The notes: generated by a model not told the origin, from the letters alone. Positions 1 to 7,858 are shown, counted from the first letter of the stretch. The stretch is DNA of 64,000 nucleotides from Abyssibacter sp036156195 (GCA_036156195.1 JAYZUZ010000011.1:434001-498000); one strand, 5' to 3'. Numbers and translations: made by a program.

Positions 1-1
1 C

Positions 2-913
2 TGGCAGTACTGGCTGGCACGCGCCGAGGCGGCCACCGGGCATGCAGCCGAGGCACGCAATCGGTTTCGCAAGGTCGCGCAGGAACGCAGCTACTACGGC
101 TACCTCGCCGCAGACCAGCTCGACCTGCCCTACGCGATGAACCATGTCAGGACGCCGGTCGATGCCGCGGCGCAGGCGCGATTCCGCGATCTCGCCGGCA
201 CACTGCGCGCGCGGGAGTGGTGGCTCATCGACCGCCCGCGCGAAGCCCGACAGGAATGGAAAGCCGTTACCAAAGATCTGCAGCGCCAGGATTTGATGCA
301 GGCCGCGCTGATCGCCCACAGCTGGGGTTGGCACGAGCAGGCCATTATTACGCTGGCGCAGTCCAAGTACTGGTCCGACCTCGACGTGCGTTACCCACTG
401 CCCTATAGCGGCAACGTCATCCGCCTGGCGAGCGAGTTCGGTATCACCCCGGAAGACATCTGGTCGATTACGCGCTCAGAAAGCCTGTTCGCCCGGGATG
501 CCCGCTCCTATGCCGGTGCACGCGGACTGATGCAGCTCATGCCCGCCACGGCACGCGAAGTCGCCCGCAAGGACGGTCTGCGCTACGGAGGTGTCGATGA
601 TCTCTACGATCCGGACATCAATCTACGCCTGGGCACGCGCTATCTGGCGCAGTTGCTGGAACGCTACGACGGCAGCCTTGCCCTGGCTGCGGCGGCATAT
701 AACGCCGGCCCGCACCGCGTTGACCGCTGGAAGCCCGACTACCCCATCGAAACCGCAATCTGGGCGGAGAATATCCCCTTCAACGCCACGCGGGACTATG
801 TCCAGAAAGTCCTGAAGCACGCCACCGGTTTCCACTGGCAGCGCACCGGCCACCCGATGCGTGTGAGCCTGCGCCTCGGCGATATCGAAGCCGAGACCGA
901 GGTCGCTGAGTGA
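2..913 (+). CDS. slt: Soluble lytic murein transglycosylase, 5' truncated
   Basis: The reading frame is open from the window edge, so only the C-terminal 303 residues are present. They contain the end of the alpha-helical superhelix (RSYYGYLAADQL) and the lysozyme-like catalytic domain with the Slt hallmarks SESLF (catalytic Glu), GLMQLMPATA and AAYNAGPHRVDRW. The family cleaves the MurNAc-GlcNAc bond of peptidoglycan in the periplasm and leaves 1,6-anhydromuropeptides. The stop codon overlaps the GTG start of cca by four bases, so the two genes are probably co-transcribed. The signal peptide lies outside the window. Family assignment is firm; which paralogue it is cannot be told. Confidence 0.93.
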   Translation, partial: WQYWLARAEAATGHAAEARNRFRKVAQERSYYGYLAADQLDLPYAMNHVRTPVDAAAQARFRDLAGTLRAREWWLIDRPREARQEWKAVTKDLQRQDLMQAALIAHSWGWHEQAIITLAQSKYWSDLDVRYPLPYSGNVIRLASEFGITPEDIWSITRSESLFARDARSYAGARGLMQLMPATAREVARKDGLRYGGVDDLYDPDINLRLGTRYLAQLLERYDGSLALAAAAYNAGPHRVDRWKPDYPIETAIWAENIPFNATRDYVQKVLKHATGFHWQRTGHPMRVSLRLGDIEAETEVAE

Positions 914-2145
914 GTCAAACCTGGCTGGTCGGCGGCGCCGTCCGTGATGCGCTGCTAGGCCGCCCGGTGCACGAGCGCGACTGGGTGGTCGTGGGCAGCA
1001 CGCCCGAGGCGCTGTTGGCCCAGGGCTATCGTCCCGTTGGCAAGGATTTCCCGGTGTTTCTCCATCCTGAGACACAGGAGGAGTACGCGCTGGCGCGCAC
1101 CGAGCGCAAGTCCGGCCGGGGGTACCGCGGCTTTGAATTTCACGCCGCACCCGACGTGACGCTGGAAGAGGACCTGCGCCGCCGAGACTTCACCGTCAAT
1201 GCCATTGCCCAGGCGCAGGACGGTCAGCGTGTCGACCCCTATGGCGGCGAAGCCGATCTTCAAGCCCGCATCCTGCGGCATGTATCCCCCGCGTTTGTCG
1301 AAGACCCGCTGCGCGTGCTGCGCGCCGCCCGCTTCATGGCGGAGCTCGCCACCTGGGACTTTCAGGTGGCCGACGAGACGCTGGAAGTCATGCGCCAGCT
1401 CAGCGCCAGCGGCGAGCTGGAAACCCTGGCCGCCGAGCGACTGTGGCAGGAAACCCGGCGTGCCCTGATGTCACCGGCACCACAGCGCTACTTTGAGACG
1501 CTGCGTGACTGCGGCGCCCTGGCCGTGCTGTTTCCCGAAGTCGACGCCCTGTTCGGCGTGCCGCAACCCCCGAAACACCACCCGGAGATCGACTGCGGCG
1601 TCCACTTGATGATGGTGCTGGCGCAGTCTGCCCGGCTGGACCACCCGCTGGAAGTCCGCTTCGCCGCCCTCTGCCACGATCTCGGCAAAGGCATTACACC
1701 GGCGGACGTACTGCCCAGCCACCGCGGCCACGAAGCCGCCGGCGTACCGCTCACGCGACAGCTGTGCGAACGCCTCAAGGTGCCCAATACCTGCCGGGAT
1801 CTGGCGGTGCTGGTGACGCGCGAACACCTCAATGCACACCGCGCCCTTGAACTACGCCCCGACACCGTCCTGCGCCTGCTCGAACGTCTTGATGCCTTTC
1901 GCCGACCGGAGCGGGTCGAGCAGTTCATGCAAGCCTGCGAAGCCGATGCACGTGGCCGCACCGGCTTCGAGGACAGGGACTACCCCCAGGCGGCCTACCT
2001 GGCCGCCATGTTCGATGCCGCCAGCAACGTCAGCACACGGGAGATTGCCGAAGCCGGGCACCAGGGGCCCGCCTTTGGTCAGGAACTGTCCCGTCGACGC
2101 AAGCGGGCCATTGAAACCGCGCGTGCCGACTATCCGGCGGGCTGA
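910..2145 (+). CDS. cca: CCA-adding enzyme (tRNA nucleotidyltransferase)
   Basis: A 411-residue protein, close to the length of the E. coli enzyme. It starts at GTG 910 inside the slt stop. The N-terminal nucleotidyltransferase core is clear: LVGGAVRDALLG, then ERDWVVVG with the metal-binding acidic pair, then the RRRDFTVNAIA segment. An HD domain follows, with CHDLGKG around residue 256. It builds or repairs the 3' CCA end of tRNA using CTP and ATP; the gammaproteobacterial HD-bearing forms also have phosphatase and phosphodiesterase activity. The last part of the HD domain runs to the C terminus without truncation. Confidence 0.96.
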   Translation: MSQTWLVGGAVRDALLGRPVHERDWVVVGSTPEALLAQGYRPVGKDFPVFLHPETQEEYALARTERKSGRGYRGFEFHAAPDVTLEEDLRRRDFTVNAIAQAQDGQRVDPYGGEADLQARILRHVSPAFVEDPLRVLRAARFMAELATWDFQVADETLEVMRQLSASGELETLAAERLWQETRRALMSPAPQRYFETLRDCGALAVLFPEVDALFGVPQPPKHHPEIDCGVHLMMVLAQSARLDHPLEVRFAALCHDLGKGITPADVLPSHRGHEAAGVPLTRQLCERLKVPNTCRDLAVLVTREHLNAHRALELRPDTVLRLLERLDAFRRPERVEQFMQACEADARGRTGFEDRDYPQAAYLAAMFDAASNVSTREIAEAGHQGPAFGQELSRRRKRAIETARADYPAG

Positions 2146-2258
2146 ATCCGGGACACCACCCGTTCATGGCGCTCATCTGCGCCACACCGCGCAATCTCAA
2201 TCTCCAAGCCCAGTACCAACGGCTGTAGGCAGGCGGAAGGCCGCCAAGAGAGGAACAA

Positions 2259-2987
2259 GTGGGTAATCGCAGGAAATACCGTTTACGGGTCGCCGCACTC
2301 ATCATGGCTTGCGCGTCTACGAGCACAATCGCGGAAACTACAGGCAGCTACGACAAGGAGTTCAGCCTGGACGACTTGGCACGACAACTTTCGAGTGACC
2401 TCGAGAACGCGGCCCTAGATGGGGAAGTCATCGAACTAGATGAGAAAAATACATCTGCGCCGAAGTCAGCGACACCCCATCGAAACAGCCGTTCTGCTGG
2501 ACGCGCCCGGATTCCTGCAAGTGCAATTTGGCTGGCGGCCGCTGGAGGCAGAGAGGGATTTCATCTGTCCTCAAATTTTAGCCGGGTCCCGGAGCGCGAA
2601 CGCTACCCTTATGAAGTACTTTCCATCTATTTCCTGCAGGAAGGCGATAAAGGCCGCTGGCTTTTCGTAAACAACAGTCCTCACACGGTTGAGTGCTTGC
2701 AGTTGGGCGGCCGTCACTACACCTATGGAAGCTACACCCACGTGAGCCAAGAAAGTGAAAACTGCCTTACAGATATTCCGCCAGGCGAGCATTTTGAACT
2801 CTCTGAGCCTTACTTCCCCGACGCTTGGCCGACAGACAAACCCATCGACATCGTTCGGTTGTTCTCTCTGAATTTCATGTACCAGGGCCAACAAAACCCC
2901 GGTGGGTCGAGGTTTGGGCTGCTCTCTGAAATGGCCGGGGGCACCGGCGTCAATCTCTCGCGCAGAAAGCGCGAACTCAACATGTAG
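2259..2987 (+). CDS. Secreted protein of unknown function
   Basis: A 242-residue protein starting at GTG 2259 behind an AGAGAGGA ribosome-binding site. The N terminus (basic RRKYR, then RVAALIMACASTSTIAE) reads as a cleavable signal peptide, so export is likely. The mature part has a low-complexity Ser/Thr/Arg stretch, then a compact region rich in aromatic residues with two cysteines (VECLQLGG and ENCLTD) that could form a disulfide. It ends in a basic tail. I recognise no family. It stands alone between cca and the integron region, and its base composition is lower in GC than cca, so it may be acquired. Confidence 0.7.
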   Translation: MGNRRKYRLRVAALIMACASTSTIAETTGSYDKEFSLDDLARQLSSDLENAALDGEVIELDEKNTSAPKSATPHRNSRSAGRARIPASAIWLAAAGGREGFHLSSNFSRVPERERYPYEVLSIYFLQEGDKGRWLFVNNSPHTVECLQLGGRHYTYGSYTHVSQESENCLTDIPPGEHFELSEPYFPDAWPTDKPIDIVRLFSLNFMYQGQQNPGGSRFGLLSEMAGGTGVNLSRRKRELNM

Positions 2988-2989
2988 CC

Positions 2990-3240
2990 TTACTGCCCTC
3001 TACGGTGCCACCTGATACTGCAGCCCATGCTGGGGTGCTGCTGCGAGGCATCCAACCGCTTACCCTGCAACAGCGCATCCAGGGCAGTGCGTAGATCCGC
3101 CCCCGTCACGGGCACGGCGTTACCCGGGGTTGAAGCGTCCAGCCGCACGCTCGGCATTAAAGACGAAGATGTCCGGCGTACAGGCGGCGCGGCAGGCGCG
3201 GGCCATGTCCTGGGATTCGTCATACAGATAGGGGAACGAA
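2990..3240 (-). pseudogene. Broken 3' fragment of a thioredoxin-like gene
   Basis: This stretch matches the last ~235 bases of the intact thioredoxin-like gene at 8007-8573, in the same orientation. It carries the same C-terminal residues (RLDASTPGN, VTGADLR, SQQHPSMGC). Relative to the intact copy it lacks about 17 bases near 3155, which breaks the frame, and similarity stops at about 3240, where cassette-array sequence begins. Several substitutions separate the copies, so the duplication is not recent or came from a related strain. It forms the left flank of integron array 1 and the intact copy forms the right flank. Confidence 0.75.
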
Positions 3241-3414
3241 GAGCACCGACCTGTCAGCTGTGAGCCAGGTCCGCTCGAACGACGTCGCGTGGCTGCTGAA
3301 CACCGACCAAGAAAACGATTTGACTTTCAGAGCCCGCAGGAGCTTTCGATCAGGCAACGGCGGATTATCTCAATCGTGTTGCACTTGATTCTTGAATCCA
3401 AGCATAGTCACTTG

Positions 3415-4461
3415 TTAGCCGCCAAACGGGTTAGCATGATTCTCCCAGAATTTAATATCTGCTTCTTCTTCGCGAAATAGCGGGCGAGCGAATTCTTGTA
3501 GCTTAGCAACCTCGTTGATTCCGGCCGGGGTGTGCTCTGGGACTGGGTGGCATTGCAGGCTTGCCATGGCGAATGCATCGCACGATCTCCTGAAATGACG
3601 GTACATCTGCGAATGCTCGAATGATTCGAAAATCCCATAGTGGTGACTGAAATAGAAGTCCGACCATGACTTTTCGATATCTTCCCGGTCGCGTATGTCG
3701 ATGATCTCGACTTCCGCCATTTCCCGAAATCGGTTGCTGGAGAAAGCATTGATCAGAATTTTTCGGGCCGATACATCCGTAACGGGCGCGCTGTAGCCGA
3801 AGATGGTCACAAAGTACGCGTCGTCCAAGGCGTGCCGGAGGGCTTTCCACTCATCTTGGATCACCGGATCAGAGTCGTAGTCTTTATCTGTGACCGGGAA
3901 GAGAAGCTGACTCGGCTCCATTGGGTGCCCGCAGCGGGGGCACGGCAGACCCGCATTCGACTTCACCTTACACGGAGCACAGAACGCAACGTCAACGCAG
4001 CCATGGAGGAAGTGGACGCTCGGGACACTAGCAACGCGCGAGCAGCGCCGTAGCGCTTGAAGTAAGAATGGATCCCAGTTGAACGTGAAGATTGAATCCT
4101 TCGCTCGCAGCCCTAAGATCATCTGGTCATATGGCGTGACGTGATCTGGCAATTGCAGACGTGCGAAATAGCCCCGAACCGCAGAATTGATCTGATCCAC
4201 CTCGTCAGGGTATCGCCCAAGGTGCACCAGGCGGGAATACTTTGCCTCAAAGCCCTCACCAAGCGAGCCCTCCACCGCTTCAATTCGATCAAAAAGATCA
4301 CCGAGGCCAGTAGCTTCCTGAACGTCTTGCAGCGAAGGCAACCTCAACCCATTCGCATCACCGCTAGGGCATGCCGCGATACTTGCACCAGCGCCCAGAA
4401 TCACAACATGAGGATTCTGAATCCGGTTCTTCTTGACGTCGAATCTAGGAAGCGACGGCAT
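3415..4461 (-). CDS. SIR2-like domain protein (cassette gene)
   Basis: A 348-residue protein. The N terminus has the nucleotide-binding loop LGAGAS (residues 22-27). FTFNWDP follows with Asn128, and FLHGCVD with His153, matching the Asn and His used by SIR2-type NAD hydrolases. A four-cysteine zinc knuckle (CAPC...CPRC) lies between the two halves, then FGYSAPVTD. SIR2-like proteins outside the deacetylase family often deplete NAD in antiphage systems, so a defence role is an inference from family and cassette context. The ATG lies five bases inside the cassette start core GTTAGCC. No partner effector is encoded in the same cassette. The C-terminal ~100 residues are unrecognised. Confidence 0.8.
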   Translation of the reverse strand: MPSLPRFDVKKNRIQNPHVVILGAGASIAACPSGDANGLRLPSLQDVQEATGLGDLFDRIEAVEGSLGEGFEAKYSRLVHLGRYPDEVDQINSAVRGYFARLQLPDHVTPYDQMILGLRAKDSIFTFNWDPFLLQALRRCSRVASVPSVHFLHGCVDVAFCAPCKVKSNAGLPCPRCGHPMEPSQLLFPVTDKDYDSDPVIQDEWKALRHALDDAYFVTIFGYSAPVTDVSARKILINAFSSNRFREMAEVEIIDIRDREDIEKSWSDFYFSHHYGIFESFEHSQMYRHFRRSCDAFAMASLQCHPVPEHTPAGINEVAKLQEFARPLFREEEADIKFWENHANPFGG

Positions 4462-4465
4462 TGGC

Positions 4466-4558
4466 GGCTAACGCTCAAGGCAAGTGGCGCCGGAGCGCAG
4501 CGGAGGGAACCAAAGCCGCGTCAGCGGGTTTGGCGTCCACTTGACCGCTTGGTTAGGC
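4466..4558 (-). repeat. attC site
   Basis: Ends are GGCTAAC (4466-4472) and GTTAGGC (4552-4558), with an imperfect palindrome between them. Bases 4523-4547 are identical, reverse-complemented, to 43288-43312 in an attC of array 2, which ties the two arrays together. Confidence 0.85.
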
Positions 4559-5104
4559 CGCGACTTGGTAGTCATCTCGGTCAAGATCAGGGTCTTCTGC
4601 GAGCCCCTGAACATGGATAGTTAGCGGGAAATTGGCCGTCGCGATGAAGATTTCTGCCTCGTTTGCACCCCGAACTCTGACGCCTCCTACGTAAGTACAG
4701 GTCTGTGAGGCAGAAGATGGCGTGGAACCTGGAGGGCCTTTGCATTGCATGATCGGGTTTTGACCCATTGCTCCCGGGCATGGCAGCAGTGGATCGAGCC
4801 ACTCTTGAGTGAATAGTGGTGTTACCAAAACAGGAGCACTCAGAAAAACGGAGTGCCGGATGGCTGATTCAGGGCATGTATCTAGAAGCTTTGCTGCGAG
4901 CAGGAACACCTCAAACCGGTGCGCGGGCATTGCCTCCGATGCATAAACTTTGATGTACGAACCTTGGCTTGTTTCGAGAACGCAGCCCCAACAGCCTGGG
5001 TGTGTCGGGTGCCCTCCAATGATGGCTAGACCAACCACCCCTGTTTCCAACGACTGCAGCGCTGAAAGCGTTTCGGGTGTTGATTGCAGCGAGTACGTTT
5101 CCAT
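4553..5104 (-). CDS. Cassette protein of unknown function
   Basis: A 183-residue soluble protein. ATG at 5104 sits just inside the cassette core GCCTAAC (5109-5115), and the TAA at 4553 lies in the next attC core, so it fills its cassette completely. It has a hydrophobic GVVGLAIIGG segment near the N terminus, several cysteines (GCWGC, PCPG, MQCKG) and a Gly/Pro/Ser-rich loop. It has no clear signal peptide and no family that I recognise. Its neighbours in the array are a SIR2-like gene downstream and a small protein upstream. Confidence 0.7.
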   Translation of the reverse strand: METYSLQSTPETLSALQSLETGVVGLAIIGGHPTHPGCWGCVLETSQGSYIKVYASEAMPAHRFEVFLLAAKLLDTCPESAIRHSVFLSAPVLVTPLFTQEWLDPLLPCPGAMGQNPIMQCKGPPGSTPSSASQTCTYVGGVRVRGANEAEIFIATANFPLTIHVQGLAEDPDLDRDDYQVAA

Positions 5105-5108
5105 AGCG

Positions 5109-5204
5109 GCCTAACGCTTGAGCTAACCCGCGCCGGAGCGCGCAGCGCGGAGGGAACCCAAACCGCGTAGCGGTTTGGGCGTCGGGTTCAGCGATTTGTT
5201 GGGT
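5109..5204 (-). repeat. attC site
   Basis: End cores are GCCTAAC (5109-5115) and GTTGGGT (5198-5204). Inner arms AGCTAACCCG and CGGGTTCAGC pair, as expected of a folded attC bottom strand. Confidence 0.87.
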
Positions 5205-5570
5205 TTACGGCTCATTGCCGGTGGGGTAAACCATTGGGATGCCGAACTTGATTCGTGAGGCGCTTGATTGTGATGTAGAACTCTTGCCTTCTGCGCCCGC
5301 ACCAATACTGGCAATGGACACCTTCAAGCCGCCGCCTGTCTCGCTGCCTGAATCAGCTGTGACCGCGACATCGAATTCTACAAACTCCACCAAGGCTGCT
5401 GAATCGACCATTTGAGTACTGACCCGGCCGTATGCCTTGGCTTCTTTTGAGTAGACCTTCACGGACGGAGGGTTTACCGATGCCTTGGAGTCGGCAAGCT
5501 GTGAATTGGACTCCTCGATTCCGCGGGCAATCTGGACAAGGGACTCACGAATAAACTCTTTGAGTTCCAT
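5205..5570 (-). CDS. Small cassette protein, unknown function
   Basis: A 121-residue soluble protein with an amphipathic N-terminal helix (MELKEFIRESLVQIARGIEE), then a Ser/Val-rich beta-type region (FVEFDVAVTADSG, GGGLKVSIASIGAG) and a short C-terminal segment IKFGIPMVYP. This helix-plus-beta layout recalls small proteins often found next to peptidases or in cassettes, but I cannot name the family with confidence. The stop codon abuts the attC core at 5198-5204, so one cassette equals one gene. Confidence 0.72.
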   Translation of the reverse strand: MELKEFIRESLVQIARGIEESNSQLADSKASVNPPSVKVYSKEAKAYGRVSTQMVDSAALVEFVEFDVAVTADSGSETGGGLKVSIASIGAGAEGKSSTSQSSASRIKFGIPMVYPTGNEP

Positions 5571-5587
5571 CTACTTTCTCCTAGGAA

Positions 5588-5674
5588 ACCCAACGCCCGC
5601 CATGAGGCGCCAATTTGGAGTGCAGCGCAAAGCGCGTAACGGAAAATTGGTAGCTCTCTATGGCGTTGTTATAC
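5588..5674 (-). repeat. attC site
   Basis: End cores are ACCCAAC (5588-5594) and GTTATAC (5668-5674). The arms GCCCGCCATGAGGCGCCAA and TCTATGGCGTTG are partly complementary. The GTATAAC type of core resembles those of Vibrio-type repeats. Confidence 0.8.
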
Positions 5675-6247
5675 GGCATTTACGGCCACCGCAGATCGAA
5701 ACCAAGAATTGATTGTTTTGTGCTCCAAAACCTCTGGATATTTCGTGACATACCGGGCGAACCAACCAAGCAAACCATCCCACTTGCTGATGTCACCCGG
5801 CGGAAGCAATTTCCAGCCGAGTTGCTCAAGCGACCAGTTACTCTTTGCTTCATTTAGCAGGTTCGATGTGGTGGCGAAATTGCTCTCGTCATCAGCGCCG
5901 CCCCTCGATAGAGGTTCCACATGATCCACGACAGGCCACAGTTCGAAGTACGCATCGTGTGTTTGCGCAGAGCGCCACGTTTCGTGTGCAGGAAATGCTT
6001 CTGGCAGTTCGCGCGACAGAAGCAGAAGTGCGCCGGGAAAGATTAATTGCGACCCAGAATACCGATCAATAAAACCATCACGTACGAATATCTGAAGCGA
6101 GCGACGTTGTGTCATCTTCCGTTTCGGAACTTCGGCGCTTTCCCACGGATAGTCGCTCTTGGCAATATGAATTGCCGAATCACGGTCTCCGGCTTCAAGC
6201 GCGAAAGCGGCTCGTTCCACGACTCTAGATTTGTCGCTGGGAATCAT
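5669..6247 (-). CDS. HNH endonuclease-like protein (cassette gene)
   Basis: A 192-residue protein. Its C-terminal half has the HNH-type metal-finger pattern VVDHVEPLSRGGADDESN: Asp108-His109, Asn123, Asn132 and Lys135 (NLLNEAKSNW). A conserved block precedes it (RDGFIDRYSGSQLIFPG), with no zinc-binding cysteine pair. HNH folds of this kind cut DNA non-specifically or as part of restriction. A restriction-like or stress role is possible, but the substrate is unknown. The N-terminal ~45 residues look like a separate helical segment. No methyltransferase or specificity subunit is next to it. The stop codon lies in the attC core at 5668-5674. Confidence 0.8.
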   Translation of the reverse strand: MIPSDKSRVVERAAFALEAGDRDSAIHIAKSDYPWESAEVPKRKMTQRRSLQIFVRDGFIDRYSGSQLIFPGALLLLSRELPEAFPAHETWRSAQTHDAYFELWPVVDHVEPLSRGGADDESNFATTSNLLNEAKSNWSLEQLGWKLLPPGDISKWDGLLGWFARYVTKYPEVLEHKTINSWFRSAVAVNAV

Positions 6248-6257
6248 TTTCTATGCT

Positions 6258-6356
6258 GTATAACGCCCACGTTCAGGTGCATTTGAGGCGATGCCTGCTT
6301 TTGCGATAGCAAAAGTGGGCAGCGGGTCAAATGTCACCTGCAACGTGTTGTTGGGC
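6258..6356 (-). repeat. attC site
   Basis: End cores are GTATAAC (6258-6264) and GTTGGGC (6350-6356). A central hairpin TGCCTGCTTTTGC / GCAAAAGTGGGCA can form. The TATAACGCCC start is like Vibrio-type attC sites. Confidence 0.85.
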
Positions 6357-6375
6357 GACTCCTGGGGGTTACGAA

Positions 6376-7281
6376 TCATTGCTCTGATAGAACTGATGGG
6401 TCCACCTCGTCCAGCCGAGCGCAGAAAGCGTCCAAATTCTCTGGTGAGTCAAATTTGATCGTAAACGTCGGCAGCTCTACTCGACCTGACGTAGCATCTT
6501 TGAACTTTTTCTTGTCCAACTGGCCGAGTTCAGTGGCAATGCCAATGAACTGATGAACCCCGCCGCGAATGGCGTCCGTCCAACCGTGAGTCATCTCGTG
6601 AACTCTTTCAAAATCTTCGGGGGGAACAATAGCGTGACATTCACGCTCAAATTGTGCGGTTGTTTCGTACAGATCTGACAAGGCCTGAATCTGCACCTTC
6701 ATATCTTTGAGTTGGTCCTCCGACGTCGCGGTACCAATGGCCAGAGGAACGTCGCGTGCGCACTGAGCGGTAACCGCATGAATAAGGCGAGTAATTGCAT
6801 CAGGCCTTGATCTTAGCCATTCAAAGTATTCTGTGTTGGGTAACCGCTGGGGATGTACAAACTCAGCGCCACGCCTAATTCTCTCTAGTTCGGCGTCTAC
6901 GGGACGCACTCGGTCCCATAGCATTTCCACAGCAATGGCCCATTGCCATCCATACCTGCGAGCATAGTAGAGCGTCTGAACTTTCCTACTTTCGCCGATT
7001 AGCGCTTCAGGCACATACATTCGATAGGCTTTGTAAGCGCGGTAGATTGCAACAATAGCTCCCGCCGCAATTATCGGGCTTGCAAGCGATGCAATACTTG
7101 GTCGATTTTCGAAAATCGCGATCAGGATTTCTGAAACTGCCCAGCAAGTGGTTGTAATGGAAGCAAAAGCGGGTGCTTCCCGGGGCAAATAGGGCAAAAA
7201 CTCCTTCAAGCGATCGGACGCATCCAAGTCATTGAAGGTGACCTGATGCTCTTCGTGTGTAATGCCATCTGAAGTTTGCAT
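6376..7281 (-). CDS. Cassette membrane protein of unknown function
   Basis: A 301-residue protein if it starts at ATG 7281. An upstream TTG at 7317 would lie inside the attC core and add 12 residues, which I think less likely. There are two hydrophobic segments near residues 40-60 and 65-85 (ITTTCWAVSEILIAIF and ASPIIAAGAIVAIYRA), then a large cytoplasmic helical domain with charged stretches. This is the build of a membrane-anchored soluble domain. No catalytic motif is recognised. It is the first gene-bearing cassette of the array, so it would be best placed for a promoter near attI. Confidence 0.72.
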   Translation of the reverse strand: MQTSDGITHEEHQVTFNDLDASDRLKEFLPYLPREAPAFASITTTCWAVSEILIAIFENRPSIASLASPIIAAGAIVAIYRAYKAYRMYVPEALIGESRKVQTLYYARRYGWQWAIAVEMLWDRVRPVDAELERIRRGAEFVHPQRLPNTEYFEWLRSRPDAITRLIHAVTAQCARDVPLAIGTATSEDQLKDMKVQIQALSDLYETTAQFERECHAIVPPEDFERVHEMTHGWTDAIRGGVHQFIGIATELGQLDKKKFKDATSGRVELPTFTIKFDSPENLDAFCARLDEVDPSVLSEQ

Positions 7282-7311
7282 TCGCTTACCGTTTTGGACT
7301 TGCCTTAAGTC

Positions 7312-7407
7312 GCCCAACGCTACTTAGTTAACCGGCGCCACGCTGAGGGCAACCCCGCGTAGCGGCTACCATTGGTTTCCAGCGACCGGTTCAACGGGGT
7401 GTTAGGT
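7312..7407 (-). repeat. attC site
   Basis: End cores are GCCCAAC (7312-7318) and GTTAGGT (7401-7407). Inner arms TTAACCGGCGCC and ACCGGTTCAA give an imperfect palindrome. It separates the membrane-protein cassette from the gene-less cassette. Confidence 0.83.
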
Positions 7408-7618
7408 GGAGCCGCGTGTCGTTTCTTCGCTTCACTCCACAAATCAAATGTCCTCATTCTCGGGCGAATCTCGTAGCAAGCCGTAAGGCTTCTGCATCGG
7501 CATGAACGCCGTTATGCCAGTGCAGAAGCCTTACGGCTTGCAAATGTTGTGTCGATTTGCACGGAATTCCTTGATTTTAAAAGAGAATTACGCGCCCACA
7601 TGTCCCGGGTCACTCCTA
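7408..7618 (-). other. Gene-less integron cassette
   Basis: About 210 bases lie between two recombination cores (GTTAGGT at 7401-7407 and GTTAGGA reading leftward from 7620). No open reading frame of useful length is seen on either strand. Its main content is the long hairpin at 7476-7541. Being the first cassette after the candidate attI, it could carry a promoter, a non-coding RNA or a transcription block for the genes behind it. None of these can be decided from sequence. Confidence 0.6.
7476..7541. repeat. Perfect 21-bp inverted repeat with inner palindrome
   Basis: Arms 7476-7496 and 7521-7541 are exact reverse complements over 21 bases. Inside the 24-base loop, GGCAT (7499-7503) and ATGCC (7514-7518) can extend the stem after a two-base mismatch. 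No T-run follows on either strand, so it is not a standard terminator. It may be an RNA structure or a folded single-strand recombination substrate. Confidence 0.85.
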
Positions 7619-7651
7619 ACGCTTATTGGGTTGCAAAATGCCGTATAGCGC
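7615..7651 (-). other. Candidate attI (array 1 head)
   Basis: On the minus strand this 37-bp sequence reads into GTTAGGA, the last recombination core before the intI remnant. It is nearly identical (34 of 37) to 42833-42869 at the head of array 2. It lies about 210 bases upstream of the broken intI start, in the usual divergent arrangement. Further GTGTTATATGGC-like motifs lie behind it (around 7671 and 7760 on the minus strand), recalling the direct repeats of known attI sites. It could instead be the right half of an attC. Confidence 0.5.
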
Positions 7652-7858
7652 ACGATCGGCAGGCCGCATAACACGCAAGAATCGGCTGTAATTGATTGAT
7701 TTCATTGGCGCGCACTGTAAAAAGGCAGCCACACTAGCGGGCAAAAGCAGCAAATTGCCATATAACACGCAGCCTCAGTTTGGCCGTTGCCCACGGATTC
7801 CCTGGATTGACGGGCTATTCGCGTCGTCAACGAATGACTCTGTCGGATAAATACTGCC

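Larger units (their letters stand above)
3414..7651 (-). mobile_element. Chromosomal integron cassette array 1
   Basis: Five genes on the minus strand each end at or inside an attC site and start a few bases after the preceding one, which is the geometry of integron cassettes. Five attC sites (4466-4558, 5109-5204, 5588-5674, 6258-6356, 7312-7407) show RYYYAAC and GTTRRRY end cores. One cassette (7408-7618) has no gene. At the right end lie a candidate attI (7615-7651) and, divergently oriented, a broken intI start (7859). Beyond the core GTTAGCC at 3414-3420 no left-most attC can be recognised, so the tail of the array is eroded. The genes are AT-richer than the flanks. Confidence 0.88.

Noticed and set aside
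3264..3413. A left-most attC after the SIR2-like gene
   Set aside because: Only the first core is present. No GTTRRRY partner or convincing palindrome is seen within 140 bases, so it is treated as lost.
7282..7317. TTG start for the membrane-protein cassette gene
   Set aside because: It would put the start inside the attC core. ATG 7281 gives a normal cassette layout.
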